From Hirschia baltica ATCC 49814 (GTDB lineage Bacteria > Pseudomonadota > Alphaproteobacteria > Caulobacterales > Hyphomonadaceae): a stretch of 64,000 nt of DNA. This document shows, piece after piece, positions 10,535 to 19,047 of the stretch. Under the pieces are notes generated by a model, which had not been told where the DNA came from, searched no databases, and saw only the letters and a list, made by a program, of their open reading frames with translations. The position numbers and the translations under genes are program-made. The DNA is taken from NCBI RefSeq assembly GCF_000023785.1, contig NC_012982.1, forward strand, positions 1,860,001 to 1,924,000. Reading direction: 5' to 3'. Within the stretch, counting starts at the first letter, position 1; each line of letters starts with the position of its first letter.

Positions 10535-11041
10535 ATGCCCCGTATAATCACGACCTGTATATTTGCCTGTGTTCTCGTTGCTTGTGCTTCTCCCTCTACG
10601 GTGTACGCACCCATGAGTAAAAATGGCATCGGGTACCAAGATCAAAAAATTGAATCAAATCGGTTTAGCGTCGTTTTTACAGGCGCAAATGACGCTCCCT
10701 CACTAGCGGTAGAGAAGTTAGCGCTGAGAAGAGCAGCGGAAATTACTCTTGAGAATAATCATGATTGGTTTCGGCTGGTTTCCAAATCAACTTATCAAGT
10801 TGGTGGCAGAGAAAATAATGGCACACAAATTGGTGTGTCAGCTGGTGGCGGCTCCAGGGGCTTTAGCGGTGTAGGTGTTGGAATAGGTTTTGATCTCACG
10901 CCACCAAGCAAGTCATTTGAAAGCCGTTTGGAGATCATTACAGGAAACGAATTGTCTCCGACAGATTCTGAAGACCTAGTCTATGATGCCAGATCCATTC
11001 TTGAAAATTCAGTACAAGACATCGACGAATCAGGTCGTTAA
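10535..11041 (+). CDS. CC0125/CC1285-type lipoprotein
   Basis: A 168-residue lipoprotein precursor. A short signal peptide ends in a lipobox (LVAC) at about residue 17, followed by SPSTVYAPMSKNGIGYQDQ. The pattern of tyrosine-rich start, 'RFSVVFTGANDAP' and 'ALRRAAEITLENNHDWFRLV' matches, from memory, the alphaproteobacterial family named after Caulobacter CC0125/CC1285. The function is unknown. The ATG at 10535 is chosen because GGAG lies 5 bases upstream; an in-frame ATG four codons earlier lacks one. A glycine-rich stretch (residues about 95-115) is notable. Its stop is 2 bases before the meaB start, so it is embedded in the mutase operon. Confidence 0.85.
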   Translation: MPRIITTCIFACVLVACASPSTVYAPMSKNGIGYQDQKIESNRFSVVFTGANDAPSLAVEKLALRRAAEITLENNHDWFRLVSKSTYQVGGRENNGTQIGVSAGGGSRGFSGVGVGIGFDLTPPSKSFESRLEIITGNELSPTDSEDLVYDARSILENSVQDIDESGR

Positions 11042-11043
11042 CT

Positions 11044-12009
11044 TTGAAAAGCTTAAACATATCACCAGAAGACCTTTATTCTCGAGCTGGTTTAGCACGA
11101 GCGATAACATGGGTTGAATCAAAAAGAGAAGATCATCAACAACAAGCACGCAACCTGCTAGCTGACGTTATGATTCGCACGGGTAAGGCACGTCGAATTG
11201 GTATTACAGGAGTGCCGGGGGTTGGAAAATCTACTTTCATTGATAATTTTGGATCCCACCTTACCAGCCTTGGACATAAAGTTGCAGTTCTGGCCGTAGA
11301 CCCAACCTCAAGACGATCAGGAGGTTCCATTCTCGGTGATAAGACTAGAATGGATAAATTGTCAGTTGATCCGTCAGCCTTTATTCGCCCTTCGCCAGCG
11401 GGCGAAACTCTAGGAGGTGTCGCTCGCAAAACCCGAGAAACTCTATTGTTATGTGAAGCTGCTGGATATGACATAATCCTAGTAGAAACAGTGGGGGTTG
11501 GACAATCTGAAACGGTTGTAGCAGATATGGTCGATGTTTTTCTCGTCCTAATGTTGCCCAATGCAGGAGATGAACTTCAGGGTATAAAAAAAGGTGTATT
11601 AGAAGTCGCTGATATTATTGCAGTCAATAAATCTGATATTGATGAAAAAGCAGCGTTAAGAGCAGCCCGACACTATAAAAATGCTTTGCACATAATGACA
11701 CCAGCAGATCCTTCTTGGTTACCGCCCGTGGCGACCATTTCGGGAGAAACCGGATCAGGACTGAAAGCGCTCTGGAAGACAATAGAAAACCATAAAATTG
11801 TAACTGAACGCTCTGGATCGCATGACAAAAAGCGATCTGAGCAACAATTAAGATGGATGAATTCTCTTATCAATGATGGTTTAATGCACGCATTCAAACA
11901 ACATCCTGTCGTTAATGCAGAAATGTCATCGATAATACAGAAAGTCGCTGATGGAGAAATGCCTGCCAGTCTCGCATCCGACACTCTGTTGAAAACGTTT
12001 TTACAGTAA
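11044..12009 (+). CDS. meaB: Methylmalonyl-CoA mutase-associated GTPase MeaB (ArgK family)
   Basis: A 321-residue G3E-family P-loop GTPase that gates cobalamin loading and protects methylmalonyl-CoA mutase from inactivation. The Walker A motif is GVPGVGKST at about residues 58-66; the switch region includes VDPTSRRSGGSILGDKTRM; the base-recognition motif is NKSD. It starts at a TTG codon 2 bases after the lipoprotein stop; no closer ATG fits the family N-terminus, and the ribosome-binding site is weak, so translation is probably coupled. Clustering with mutA and mutB fits the known partnership. Confidence 0.95.
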   Translation: MKSLNISPEDLYSRAGLARAITWVESKREDHQQQARNLLADVMIRTGKARRIGITGVPGVGKSTFIDNFGSHLTSLGHKVAVLAVDPTSRRSGGSILGDKTRMDKLSVDPSAFIRPSPAGETLGGVARKTRETLLLCEAAGYDIILVETVGVGQSETVVADMVDVFLVLMLPNAGDELQGIKKGVLEVADIIAVNKSDIDEKAALRAARHYKNALHIMTPADPSWLPPVATISGETGSGLKALWKTIENHKIVTERSGSHDKKRSEQQLRWMNSLINDGLMHAFKQHPVVNAEMSSIIQKVADGEMPASLASDTLLKTFLQ

Positions 12010-12059
12010 GCTGATCTTCTAACTATGGTCATTGCGCTTTGGCAGGCACTCAAACAAAT

Positions 12060-14630
12060 CTATATATGTTTACCAGCTCTATATTTTCGCTGCCCATCAG
12101 TAGCCTCACCTCGCGCAAGCATTTTACACTGCTCGATCCAATTTTCTCGATCAATCCGGCCTTTAAAGGTCAAATAATTGTCGACCCATTCCACCTCACG
12201 GCGCGTCCACGCAGCAATTTGGTAAAAATGATAAATACCTAAATCATGTAGAATGCGCTCAATTTTAGGTCCGACACCTGCGATTTCACGCAAATCGTCA
12301 ACTTCACCCAATAAAGGTTTCGTCAAATAAGCTGGTCTTCCGGTAGTTTGATCGCCTTCGACGAAGTATTCAGAAGACTTAAAACTCGTTTGAAAAGCTT
12401 CCGCAGTTAGCTGTGGAGCATCATTTTTACCTGTGCCTGTTCGTGATTTCGCTTTTCGCGAATTGCTTGATTCATTTTTGTAGGAAGCCGAAAATTCAGA
12501 GAAGTTTTTGTTTTGCTTCTCGGCATCAGACTCTTTTTGCGTAGATGAATCCTGCGAAAGCCTTTCAGACCGGTTCTGTTTGAGCTCAGATAATGCTTCA
12601 AGATTATCCAATTCATCTCCAGGCTTTTTATCGGTTTGCACGGATTTTACAAAGGATTGCGGCTCACTTGATGTATTGTCTTCTAGATATCCAATTCGCC
12701 CCATAAGATAGCTATTGCGCCATTTTAATCGCGCAGTATCGCTCTCATCTCCATACACATCTTCTACTTGTTTACTAGATGCATTGGATCGGACGGTTTC
12801 TAGTTCTGCATTCGAGTGAGACAGGTTCTCTTCAAGATACTTTACCCGACCGCCAAGAAAACGATTTCTCCATTCTAAGCGTTTTAGCTCCGCTTCTATT
12901 TCTTTCAAATATGCTTCTTCAAACTCGTTGGCTGGAGCGTCAGAAACCTGTATCTCGTCTGATTGAACAGGATTATCAACCTGCCTTTCTAACAATGCTT
13001 TGAGATACCTCTCTCTCCACCGAAGTTTTGCTAACTCTGTTAGGTCTTTAACATCAGACTTTACAACCGTCTTTTCAACGATTGTCTCAATCCTCTCCAC
13101 TTTCGTATCGGAAACATCTTTTGATGGCTGAGAGTTTTTACTGCTATTTTCCAAGCGCGTTTCTAGATAGCTTGATCGCCAGCGCAACCGATCCATTCCC
13201 AAATCTGTAACCAATTCCCGAACTTTAGGCTGTTTCAATTTCTCTTCTGCTAGTTTTTCTTGAGCATAGCTAATTCTTTCCTCAAGATACATTTCACGCC
13301 ATTTTGCACGATGCTTTAAAGCAAACCCTTCGGTTTCCTTTATCGGTATAGCAGCAGATGGCTTCTCGCTGCTCTCGCTCACTTGAGCAGCGCTGAGTAT
13401 TTCGAGTTTTTCTTCTAAATACTGATTTCTCCAATCAACCCGCTCTTTTTTTGTACGTTCTTTTTCAAGAATGGGGTCAAAATGCTGCAGTGACTCATGA
13501 ATTTTAGATTTCTCAAACGCAAGAGCTGCGTCAGCAGCTTCTTCCTCTAGAAAACGGATCCGTCCTTCTAGATATCGAGTTCTCCACCTTAATCGCTCAA
13601 TATCTTCATCATTATGAATCTCAAGATTATTACTCACGACCTCAGACTCACCGTCCAATGATTCAATAAACGGTGAGATCGGATCAATGTTCTCCATATC
13701 GTTCGTAAGCATCGAACTGGAGTTGTCATCTTGTACAGCGTTTTTGTCTTCTTCTAAATACTGAACACGGCCTTCCAAATAACGGTTCCGCCATATTAAA
13801 GACTGGACTTCAACGAGTGATAATTCTTCACTATGCTTGGCGACCTTCTCATGTTCTTGAACGCTCAATCCAGATTTATATTCAGCGATTGCTTCACTCT
13901 CCTCAGAAGAACTTACACCATTAAGCAATGTATGGTTTGCAGATAAGTCTTTGTTGGCAAAAATTTCGCTACGCTTTAACCCCTCTGCGGAGGCAATAGA
14001 TGTAGGCGCATCAGATACCGAATTTACATTAGACGTCAGACTTTCTTCCGCTAAAACATCGAGAGGAAGATCTTCAACATCCATCAACAAATCAGACACA
14101 GACGGGACAGGTTTTGCGTTGGCGTCTTCTAAATCTAGAACACTATTGGAAGCAGTGATTTCTAAGTCTGACACTTTACTTTCAAGAAAACGTACACGGC
14201 TTTCAAGATATCGATTACGCCATTTTATTTCGCCATCTTTATCTGCAATATCCTGACTTCCTGAAAAAGCAGTCATACCTGTATAATTATGGCTAAAACT
14301 CTGTTTACCGGTTGCACCAACAAGCGAAAGCCTCGCTTTCAAACCAGCAACTTCTTCCTTCTCAGCTGAAAGCTGAGTCAGTAAATCAGTATATCGCTCA
14401 TCAGCGACCGACACATATGACTTTGCATTTGGCGGTATATGCCCAATGCCACCCGATACTTTCAGTTCTTCTGGCTCAACATAATTATTCGCATAAGCCT
14501 TCTCTAAGCTTTTGCGCAATCCTTCGGTTTCATGAGCACATTTACGACAATGCAGTGCCCAACCAATAAGTCCACCTGCAAGCGCACCTAGGAATATCCA
14601 ACCCAATATTTGTGTAACTAGCCAGATCAT
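12060..14630 (-). CDS. Membrane-anchored protein with nine W-R-x-x-Y-L-E repeats and a C-terminal helix-hairpin-helix domain
   Basis: An 856-residue protein with an unusual build. Residues 1-26 form one membrane helix, followed by CRKC. A long, charged, Ser/Glu-rich region then carries nine copies of a motif close to WRNRYLEgRvrYLEe, at roughly residues 136, 279, 347, 400, 442, 483, 537, 586 and 636. The C-terminus (about 775-845) is a helix-hairpin-helix domain (LREIAGVGPKIERILHDLG, then YHFYQIAAW and GRIDRENW) like the extra domain fused to some alphaproteobacterial NuoE proteins. Its ATG overlaps the stop of the upstream OmpA-like gene as TAATG, so the two are translationally coupled. The function is unknown; a cytoplasmic coiled scaffold is my inference. 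Confidence 0.9.
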   Translation of the reverse strand: MIWLVTQILGWIFLGALAGGLIGWALHCRKCAHETEGLRKSLEKAYANNYVEPEELKVSGGIGHIPPNAKSYVSVADERYTDLLTQLSAEKEEVAGLKARLSLVGATGKQSFSHNYTGMTAFSGSQDIADKDGEIKWRNRYLESRVRFLESKVSDLEITASNSVLDLEDANAKPVPSVSDLLMDVEDLPLDVLAEESLTSNVNSVSDAPTSIASAEGLKRSEIFANKDLSANHTLLNGVSSSEESEAIAEYKSGLSVQEHEKVAKHSEELSLVEVQSLIWRNRYLEGRVQYLEEDKNAVQDDNSSSMLTNDMENIDPISPFIESLDGESEVVSNNLEIHNDEDIERLRWRTRYLEGRIRFLEEEAADAALAFEKSKIHESLQHFDPILEKERTKKERVDWRNQYLEEKLEILSAAQVSESSEKPSAAIPIKETEGFALKHRAKWREMYLEERISYAQEKLAEEKLKQPKVRELVTDLGMDRLRWRSSYLETRLENSSKNSQPSKDVSDTKVERIETIVEKTVVKSDVKDLTELAKLRWRERYLKALLERQVDNPVQSDEIQVSDAPANEFEEAYLKEIEAELKRLEWRNRFLGGRVKYLEENLSHSNAELETVRSNASSKQVEDVYGDESDTARLKWRNSYLMGRIGYLEDNTSSEPQSFVKSVQTDKKPGDELDNLEALSELKQNRSERLSQDSSTQKESDAEKQNKNFSEFSASYKNESSNSRKAKSRTGTGKNDAPQLTAEAFQTSFKSSEYFVEGDQTTGRPAYLTKPLLGEVDDLREIAGVGPKIERILHDLGIYHFYQIAAWTRREVEWVDNYLTFKGRIDRENWIEQCKMLARGEATDGQRKYRAGKHI

Positions 14631-16093
14631 TAAGGGTTTTCCTCACTTGTTACGATAAACTCGATACGGCGATTTCTAGCACGCCCCTCCGGAGTTTCAT
14701 TATTTGCGGCGGGTTTATCTGATCCATAACCGATCGCAGATAAGCGATAATCTGGATAACCACGACCAATAAGGTAATCCGCAACTGCTTGGGCGCGTTT
14801 GTCACTCAATCTAACATTCGCTTCACGACCACCTACATTATCAGTATGGCCTTCAACACGGATAGCAACATTGTTACAACGCCTAGCTACAGCAATGAGT
14901 TTGTCCAAAGTGTCACCACTCTCTCTTGAGATGGTAGCTTGTCCGGTTTCAAAGTAAATTCTATTTGCATCCATAATTAATGCAAATGCGTCCTGACAAA
15001 CATCCGACAAATTATTTCCGTTCTGACGCAATTCCAAACCATTTAATTCATCTAATTCGCCAAGGTCAGCTTCAGCAACATCAACATCATATTGAACGCC
15101 TAATGCCTCCCCGATATTCCCCAAATCATCAGTTAAAAAGGAATAGACGCTATCGGATGAGTTGCCTTTTACAAAAATAGTGCCGTTCGAATAGGAAAGT
15201 ATTCCGCTATTAAAGCGCGTAAACTGGGGGAGTGCTTTCAATATTGTTCGTACCCAACCATATTCTCCGCCAATTCCCATTTCATCTATTATTGGACCAT
15301 CGAAATTTTCGCTAACCGCAGAAACAATCGCACGTTTAGATTCTAAGTCGGGAGCCAACCCTGATAAACGGATTTGATTGGCTGTCTTTTCTGCAAACCA
15401 TAGGTAAGGGCCGGTTACACTGGATGTAGCGCTAAATGGAGAGGACAGATTTGATACAATAGATGATATTTGATCAACTTTATCATTGCTGGACGCTGCA
15501 CCGCTAATATCCATGTGAGAATCTGAAAGAACAACTTTACCCGGCTCCAGACCATCTAATTGAGCCAAGCCTAGTTTGACCATATCAATCCATTTTCTTT
15601 CATCATCGACACCAACACCCACACTTAATGTGTTTGATATGTTTTGCCATGATCGCTGCGAAGCACTATCAATAATTTCCTCAATGGCTTCTGTTGATGG
15701 CGCATGACCACTTAGCGTAAGTGCATTGTCTTCCACGGAAGCAGCCAAAACAAATGGTCTTATAAGTTCACCAATCGTCGCATTATCGACAATGCGTGTC
15801 ACTCCGCCCAAAATTAATCCACCTTGACCGGTGCTCGATCTAACAACATTCAGAGCAGATGATTTTTCTTCCACAGACGGAGCAATTCCTGAAATGGACA
15901 GAACCTGTCCGCTCGCTGTAATCGTGGCCCATTCAATTCCATTGGTTTCTAAATTTAACTCTGCTGCTCTAAGTAATTTTTCTTTAAGTTTTTTGGGAGA
16001 CTTATCACCAAAATTTAGGGCACCCAAAACAGCGAAGGTGAGAAGCGCTAAACCTACCCAGAGAAGAGGTTTACACCAGTCGCGTTTTTTCAT
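14630..16093 (-). CDS. OmpA-family protein with BON-like repeats
   Basis: A 487-residue envelope protein. A membrane segment at about residues 9-28 anchors it. About four or five BON-like repeats follow, each with a 'l.lsG.ap' strand and a short helix (for example VLSISGIAPSVEEK and LTLSGHAPSTEAIEE). The last 120 residues form an OmpA-like peptidoglycan-binding domain with IYFETGQATIS, VEGHTDNVG and LSDKRAQAVADYL, ending RARNRRIEFIV. The ATG at 16093 is chosen over an upstream start because GAGGAGGG lies 7 bases before it. The stop overlaps the start of the repeat protein gene, which suggests the two proteins act together across the inner membrane. Confidence 0.92.
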   Translation of the reverse strand: MKKRDWCKPLLWVGLALLTFAVLGALNFGDKSPKKLKEKLLRAAELNLETNGIEWATITASGQVLSISGIAPSVEEKSSALNVVRSSTGQGGLILGGVTRIVDNATIGELIRPFVLAASVEDNALTLSGHAPSTEAIEEIIDSASQRSWQNISNTLSVGVGVDDERKWIDMVKLGLAQLDGLEPGKVVLSDSHMDISGAASSNDKVDQISSIVSNLSSPFSATSSVTGPYLWFAEKTANQIRLSGLAPDLESKRAIVSAVSENFDGPIIDEMGIGGEYGWVRTILKALPQFTRFNSGILSYSNGTIFVKGNSSDSVYSFLTDDLGNIGEALGVQYDVDVAEADLGELDELNGLELRQNGNNLSDVCQDAFALIMDANRIYFETGQATISRESGDTLDKLIAVARRCNNVAIRVEGHTDNVGGREANVRLSDKRAQAVADYLIGRGYPDYRLSAIGYGSDKPAANNETPEGRARNRRIEFIVTSEENP

Positions 16094-16250
16094 GTCAGAC
16101 CCTCCTCTTTTAGGATTGAAAATATAAAAATATGGCACTATCGGCAAATTTGTGTTCAACACACTTCTAAATTTACACGACCAAACTAGATGTTATCTTC
16201 TAACTCACCGAATTTTAGAAGGTTTTTCATCCTGAAGGAGAGTTAAATCG

Positions 16251-17078
16251 ATGGCGCACGCGCCTTACGAGCATATTACAAGTACGTCTAACCCAACAAT
16301 CAAGCTATTGAGAGGGTTAGATAGGAAAAAAGTCCGCAACGACACCGGTTTATTTCTTGCTGAAGGTGCCCGACTGATCGTAGATGCACTCAAATTTGGT
16401 TGGAAACCAAAATACGTGCTTGTCGGTTCGGAAACGATTGATCGCCCAGACATCCAGCACGTTATTTCCCAATGTGCTGAAATTGGTGCTCGAACATTAA
16501 CAACAAGCTCGAGAATTTTGTCTGCTGTTTCGCGCAAAGACAACCCTCAAACAATTATTGCAGCATTTGAGCAACAAACGACGACGCTCGAAGCACTAGA
16601 AACATCAGGAAAAAAACGTTTTATCGCGCTGTATGAGGCGCGCGACCCAGGAAATTTGGGTACGATCCTCCGTACAGCAGATGCTGCTGGTATCGACGGT
16701 GTTATACTTGTGGAGCAATGTTGCGACCCTTTTTCCGTTGAATGTGTTAGAGCAACGATGGGTGCTTTGTTTAGTAACAATATTGTTCTTGCGAGCTTCA
16801 CTGAATTTGATAATTGGCGCCGAAAAGCGAACATAAAAATGGCAGCAGCATCAGTGAACGGTACAATGCGCCATGACCAAGCTGAATATTCTAGCAAGTC
16901 CGTTATTCTGATGGGAAATGAACAATCGGGCATTCCTGAAGCAGCCGAGAACGCTTGCGATATTCTCATCAAAATACCTATGGCAGGAGCAGCGGATAGT
17001 TTGAACCTCGCGCAAGCGACTGCAATTATGACCTATGAAGTGTGGAAAGGATCTGGATATGACGGAGCCAACCAATAA
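16251..17078 (+). CDS. TrmH/SpoU-family RNA 2'-O-methyltransferase
   Basis: A 275-residue SPOUT-class methyltransferase acting on tRNA or rRNA with S-adenosylmethionine. An N-terminal substrate-binding domain (TSNPTIKLLRGLDRKKVR...LFLAEG) precedes the trefoil-knot domain. The three family motifs are present: RDPGNLGTILRTADAAG, ILMGNEQSGIP and IKIPMAGAADSLNLAQATAI. The exact target nucleotide cannot be told from sequence. It overlaps the next methyltransferase gene by 20 bases, so both are probably expressed together. It is divergent from the OmpA/BON gene. Confidence 0.93.
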   Translation: MAHAPYEHITSTSNPTIKLLRGLDRKKVRNDTGLFLAEGARLIVDALKFGWKPKYVLVGSETIDRPDIQHVISQCAEIGARTLTTSSRILSAVSRKDNPQTIIAAFEQQTTTLEALETSGKKRFIALYEARDPGNLGTILRTADAAGIDGVILVEQCCDPFSVECVRATMGALFSNNIVLASFTEFDNWRRKANIKMAAASVNGTMRHDQAEYSSKSVILMGNEQSGIPEAAENACDILIKIPMAGAADSLNLAQATAIMTYEVWKGSGYDGANQ

Positions 17079-17976
17079 TAAAAAAGCCCCTAATGGTAAA
17101 TTCAAACTTCTTAGCGCTTCTGACTGGAAAGATTATAAACTTCTAGATTGTGGTCATGGCAGAAAACTCGAGAAATTTGGAAACTACACCTTTGATCGCC
17201 CTGATTCACAAGCGCTTTGGCCTCCGCAAAGACCTATAGACGAATGGGAAGCTGATGGCATTTTTCGCGGTGGAGATCATGAGGACAAGGGTGCATGGTC
17301 TTTCAAGGGAAAGCAACCACCTGAAAGTTGGCCAATGAATTGGAAAGGTCTTCAAATACAAGCACGTTGCGCTGCATTTAGACATATGGGGCTATTTCCA
17401 GAGCATTCTGTTCACTGGAATTGGGCCGTCGAAAAAATCCGCAATGCAAACCGTCCTACTCGTGTACTTAACTTGTTTGGATATACGGGTGTAGCATCAC
17501 TGGCATGCGCTCAAGCCGGCGCTGAAGTCGTTCATCTTGACGCATCTCCAAAATCTATCGGCTACGGAAAAGAAAACCAAGAATTATCCGATCTAAATAA
17601 CAAAACAATCCGGTGGATATGTGATGATGCTCTTAAATTTCTGAAACGCGAAGAACGTCGAGGCCGCACATATGACGGCATCATTCTAGACCCACCTAAA
17701 TATGGACGTGGCCCTAAAAAGGAAGTTTGGCAACTAGATGAAGGCTTGGATGAATTGCTTGGCCTTATCCGATCGGTTTTAGCACCCGACCCGCTCTTCG
17801 TTATTCTTACAATTTATGCGGTGAGGCTTTCCTACATTGCCGTAGGTCAAGCTTTAGCATCACAATTGTCTGGTTTAGGAGGTGGACTTGAATGGGGAGA
17901 AATGTCGCTTCCAGAAGAAGGCAGGGGCTTTGACCTACCAACAGCTGTATATGCGCGTTGGTCTTCTGATCTTTAG
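17059..17976 (+). CDS. Class I SAM-dependent RNA methyltransferase (RlmI-like)
   Basis: A 305-residue Rossmann-fold methyltransferase. SAM-binding motif I is LNLFGYTGVASLACAQAGAEV, followed by VHLDASPKSIGYGKENQ; the catalytic-region motif is ILDPPKYGRGP, as in the RlmI/RlmK group that methylates 23S rRNA cytosine or guanine. It lacks an obvious N-terminal PUA domain, so the target may differ from E. coli RlmI. The start at MTEPTNN is preferred because AAAGGA lies about 8 bases upstream; this overlaps the previous gene by 20 bases. It converges on the SH3-like lipoprotein gene with an 8-base gap. Confidence 0.88.
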   Translation: MTEPTNNKKAPNGKFKLLSASDWKDYKLLDCGHGRKLEKFGNYTFDRPDSQALWPPQRPIDEWEADGIFRGGDHEDKGAWSFKGKQPPESWPMNWKGLQIQARCAAFRHMGLFPEHSVHWNWAVEKIRNANRPTRVLNLFGYTGVASLACAQAGAEVVHLDASPKSIGYGKENQELSDLNNKTIRWICDDALKFLKREERRGRTYDGIILDPPKYGRGPKKEVWQLDEGLDELLGLIRSVLAPDPLFVILTIYAVRLSYIAVGQALASQLSGLGGGLEWGEMSLPEEGRGFDLPTAVYARWSSDL

Positions 17977-17981
17977 AGTAA

Positions 17982-18003
17982 ACCTTATCTTAAAAGATAA
18001 GGT
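17982..18003. terminator. Inverted repeat between convergent genes, candidate bidirectional terminator
   Basis: Perfect 10-base arms (ACCTTATCTT and AAGATAAGGT) are separated by two bases, so the hairpin would have 8-9 pairs and a small loop. It lies between the convergent methyltransferase and lipoprotein genes and includes the lipoprotein stop codon. Neither side has a proper run of U, so Rho-independent function is uncertain. Confidence 0.4.
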
Positions 18004-18890
18004 CTGCTAACTGGCTGACACGCTTTATTTGCTGCTGCGTCTCCTTCAGGTGGATCGGCTATCCATTTTCCTTCAGGACTACGACAGGCTTGCATAGTCT
18101 CCGTTCCCATATCGGTTTCATATGCAAGCTCTCGACATGTCACAGTCGCTGGTATTGGGTCTCGCATTGTTGGACCAGTTACACGATGATAGAAATCTAC
18201 TGGATCACTATCAATAGCCGGCCTCAAATCTGCAGGTTCCATATACCCATAAGATCGTCCATCAGCTCCCACCATATACCAATCGTCTGAATACATACCT
18301 CTAACGCGGCCCATTAACTGAAGTCTCACACCTGCTGGTACTGTATCAATACGAACATTGCTTGAAGAAGTCGGAGATGGGCGTAGAGCAGCTGATTTTG
18401 TCGTGATAAATTCACCCTGCTCTACTCGGAAACTTTCTGGTGTTTTACCCACTTCATCGGCTCTGGGAACTGAAACAAGCCTAAAGGATGATTTTGTTTT
18501 TCCCGGCCGCATAATAACTTTTTGGCCGGTGGAAGGTGCCTTCCAGTCAAGTTTGCGACCATCTGTTTCATCATCAAGAACTTGCTGAACTTTCTTTTCC
18601 AGCGCTTCACGGTCTTCAAGCGCGATTAAAGGCCCCATCCCCATCATCATAGTACTTATGACATAAGAACCTGCAGTTAGCCCGTGAATAGGTGCAATAC
18701 CTCCAGCACCACCACGCCCCATCAACCGGCCATTTGGATCAGCCTGACAATAAAGGTCTACAGCGCGTGTCTCTAAAGATTGTATGGTATTCGTGTTCGT
18801 AACAAATTGCTGATTTGATGCCTGATCTACCGTTGCACAAGCTCCTAAACTAAGCACAGCAACGGACATATAATAATAGCGATAGGTCAT
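17985..18890 (-). CDS. Lipoprotein with SH3-like domain
   Basis: A 301-residue lipoprotein precursor. The signal peptide ends in a lipobox (LGAC) at about residue 18. A glycine/methionine-rich middle (GRGGAGGIAP...STMMMGMGP) resembles the glycine-zipper part of surface-antigen lipoproteins. Residues about 150-225 look like a bacterial SH3 domain (TTKSAALRPSPTSSSNVR...DDWYMVGADGRSYGYME), which often binds cell-wall peptides. The C-terminus has a cysteine-containing segment (ATVTCRELAYETDMG). A periplasmic envelope role is likely; the exact function is unknown. Confidence 0.85.
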   Translation of the reverse strand: MTYRYYYMSVAVLSLGACATVDQASNQQFVTNTNTIQSLETRAVDLYCQADPNGRLMGRGGAGGIAPIHGLTAGSYVISTMMMGMGPLIALEDREALEKKVQQVLDDETDGRKLDWKAPSTGQKVIMRPGKTKSSFRLVSVPRADEVGKTPESFRVEQGEFITTKSAALRPSPTSSSNVRIDTVPAGVRLQLMGRVRGMYSDDWYMVGADGRSYGYMEPADLRPAIDSDPVDFYHRVTGPTMRDPIPATVTCRELAYETDMGTETMQACRSPEGKWIADPPEGDAAANKACQPVSRPYLLR

Positions 18891-19047
18891 TTACAAAGTT
18901 TTCCAGCAATCGTTTCGTGTTAAATTCCTTGTCATTCCAATTAACAGAATAGGAACTAAAACAACAAGCAATTTCAGAGCACTCAACTGCAACTAACGGG
19001 CCATACACCTCGCTGCAAATGGAATCTCTACCTGAAACAAGGCATTT

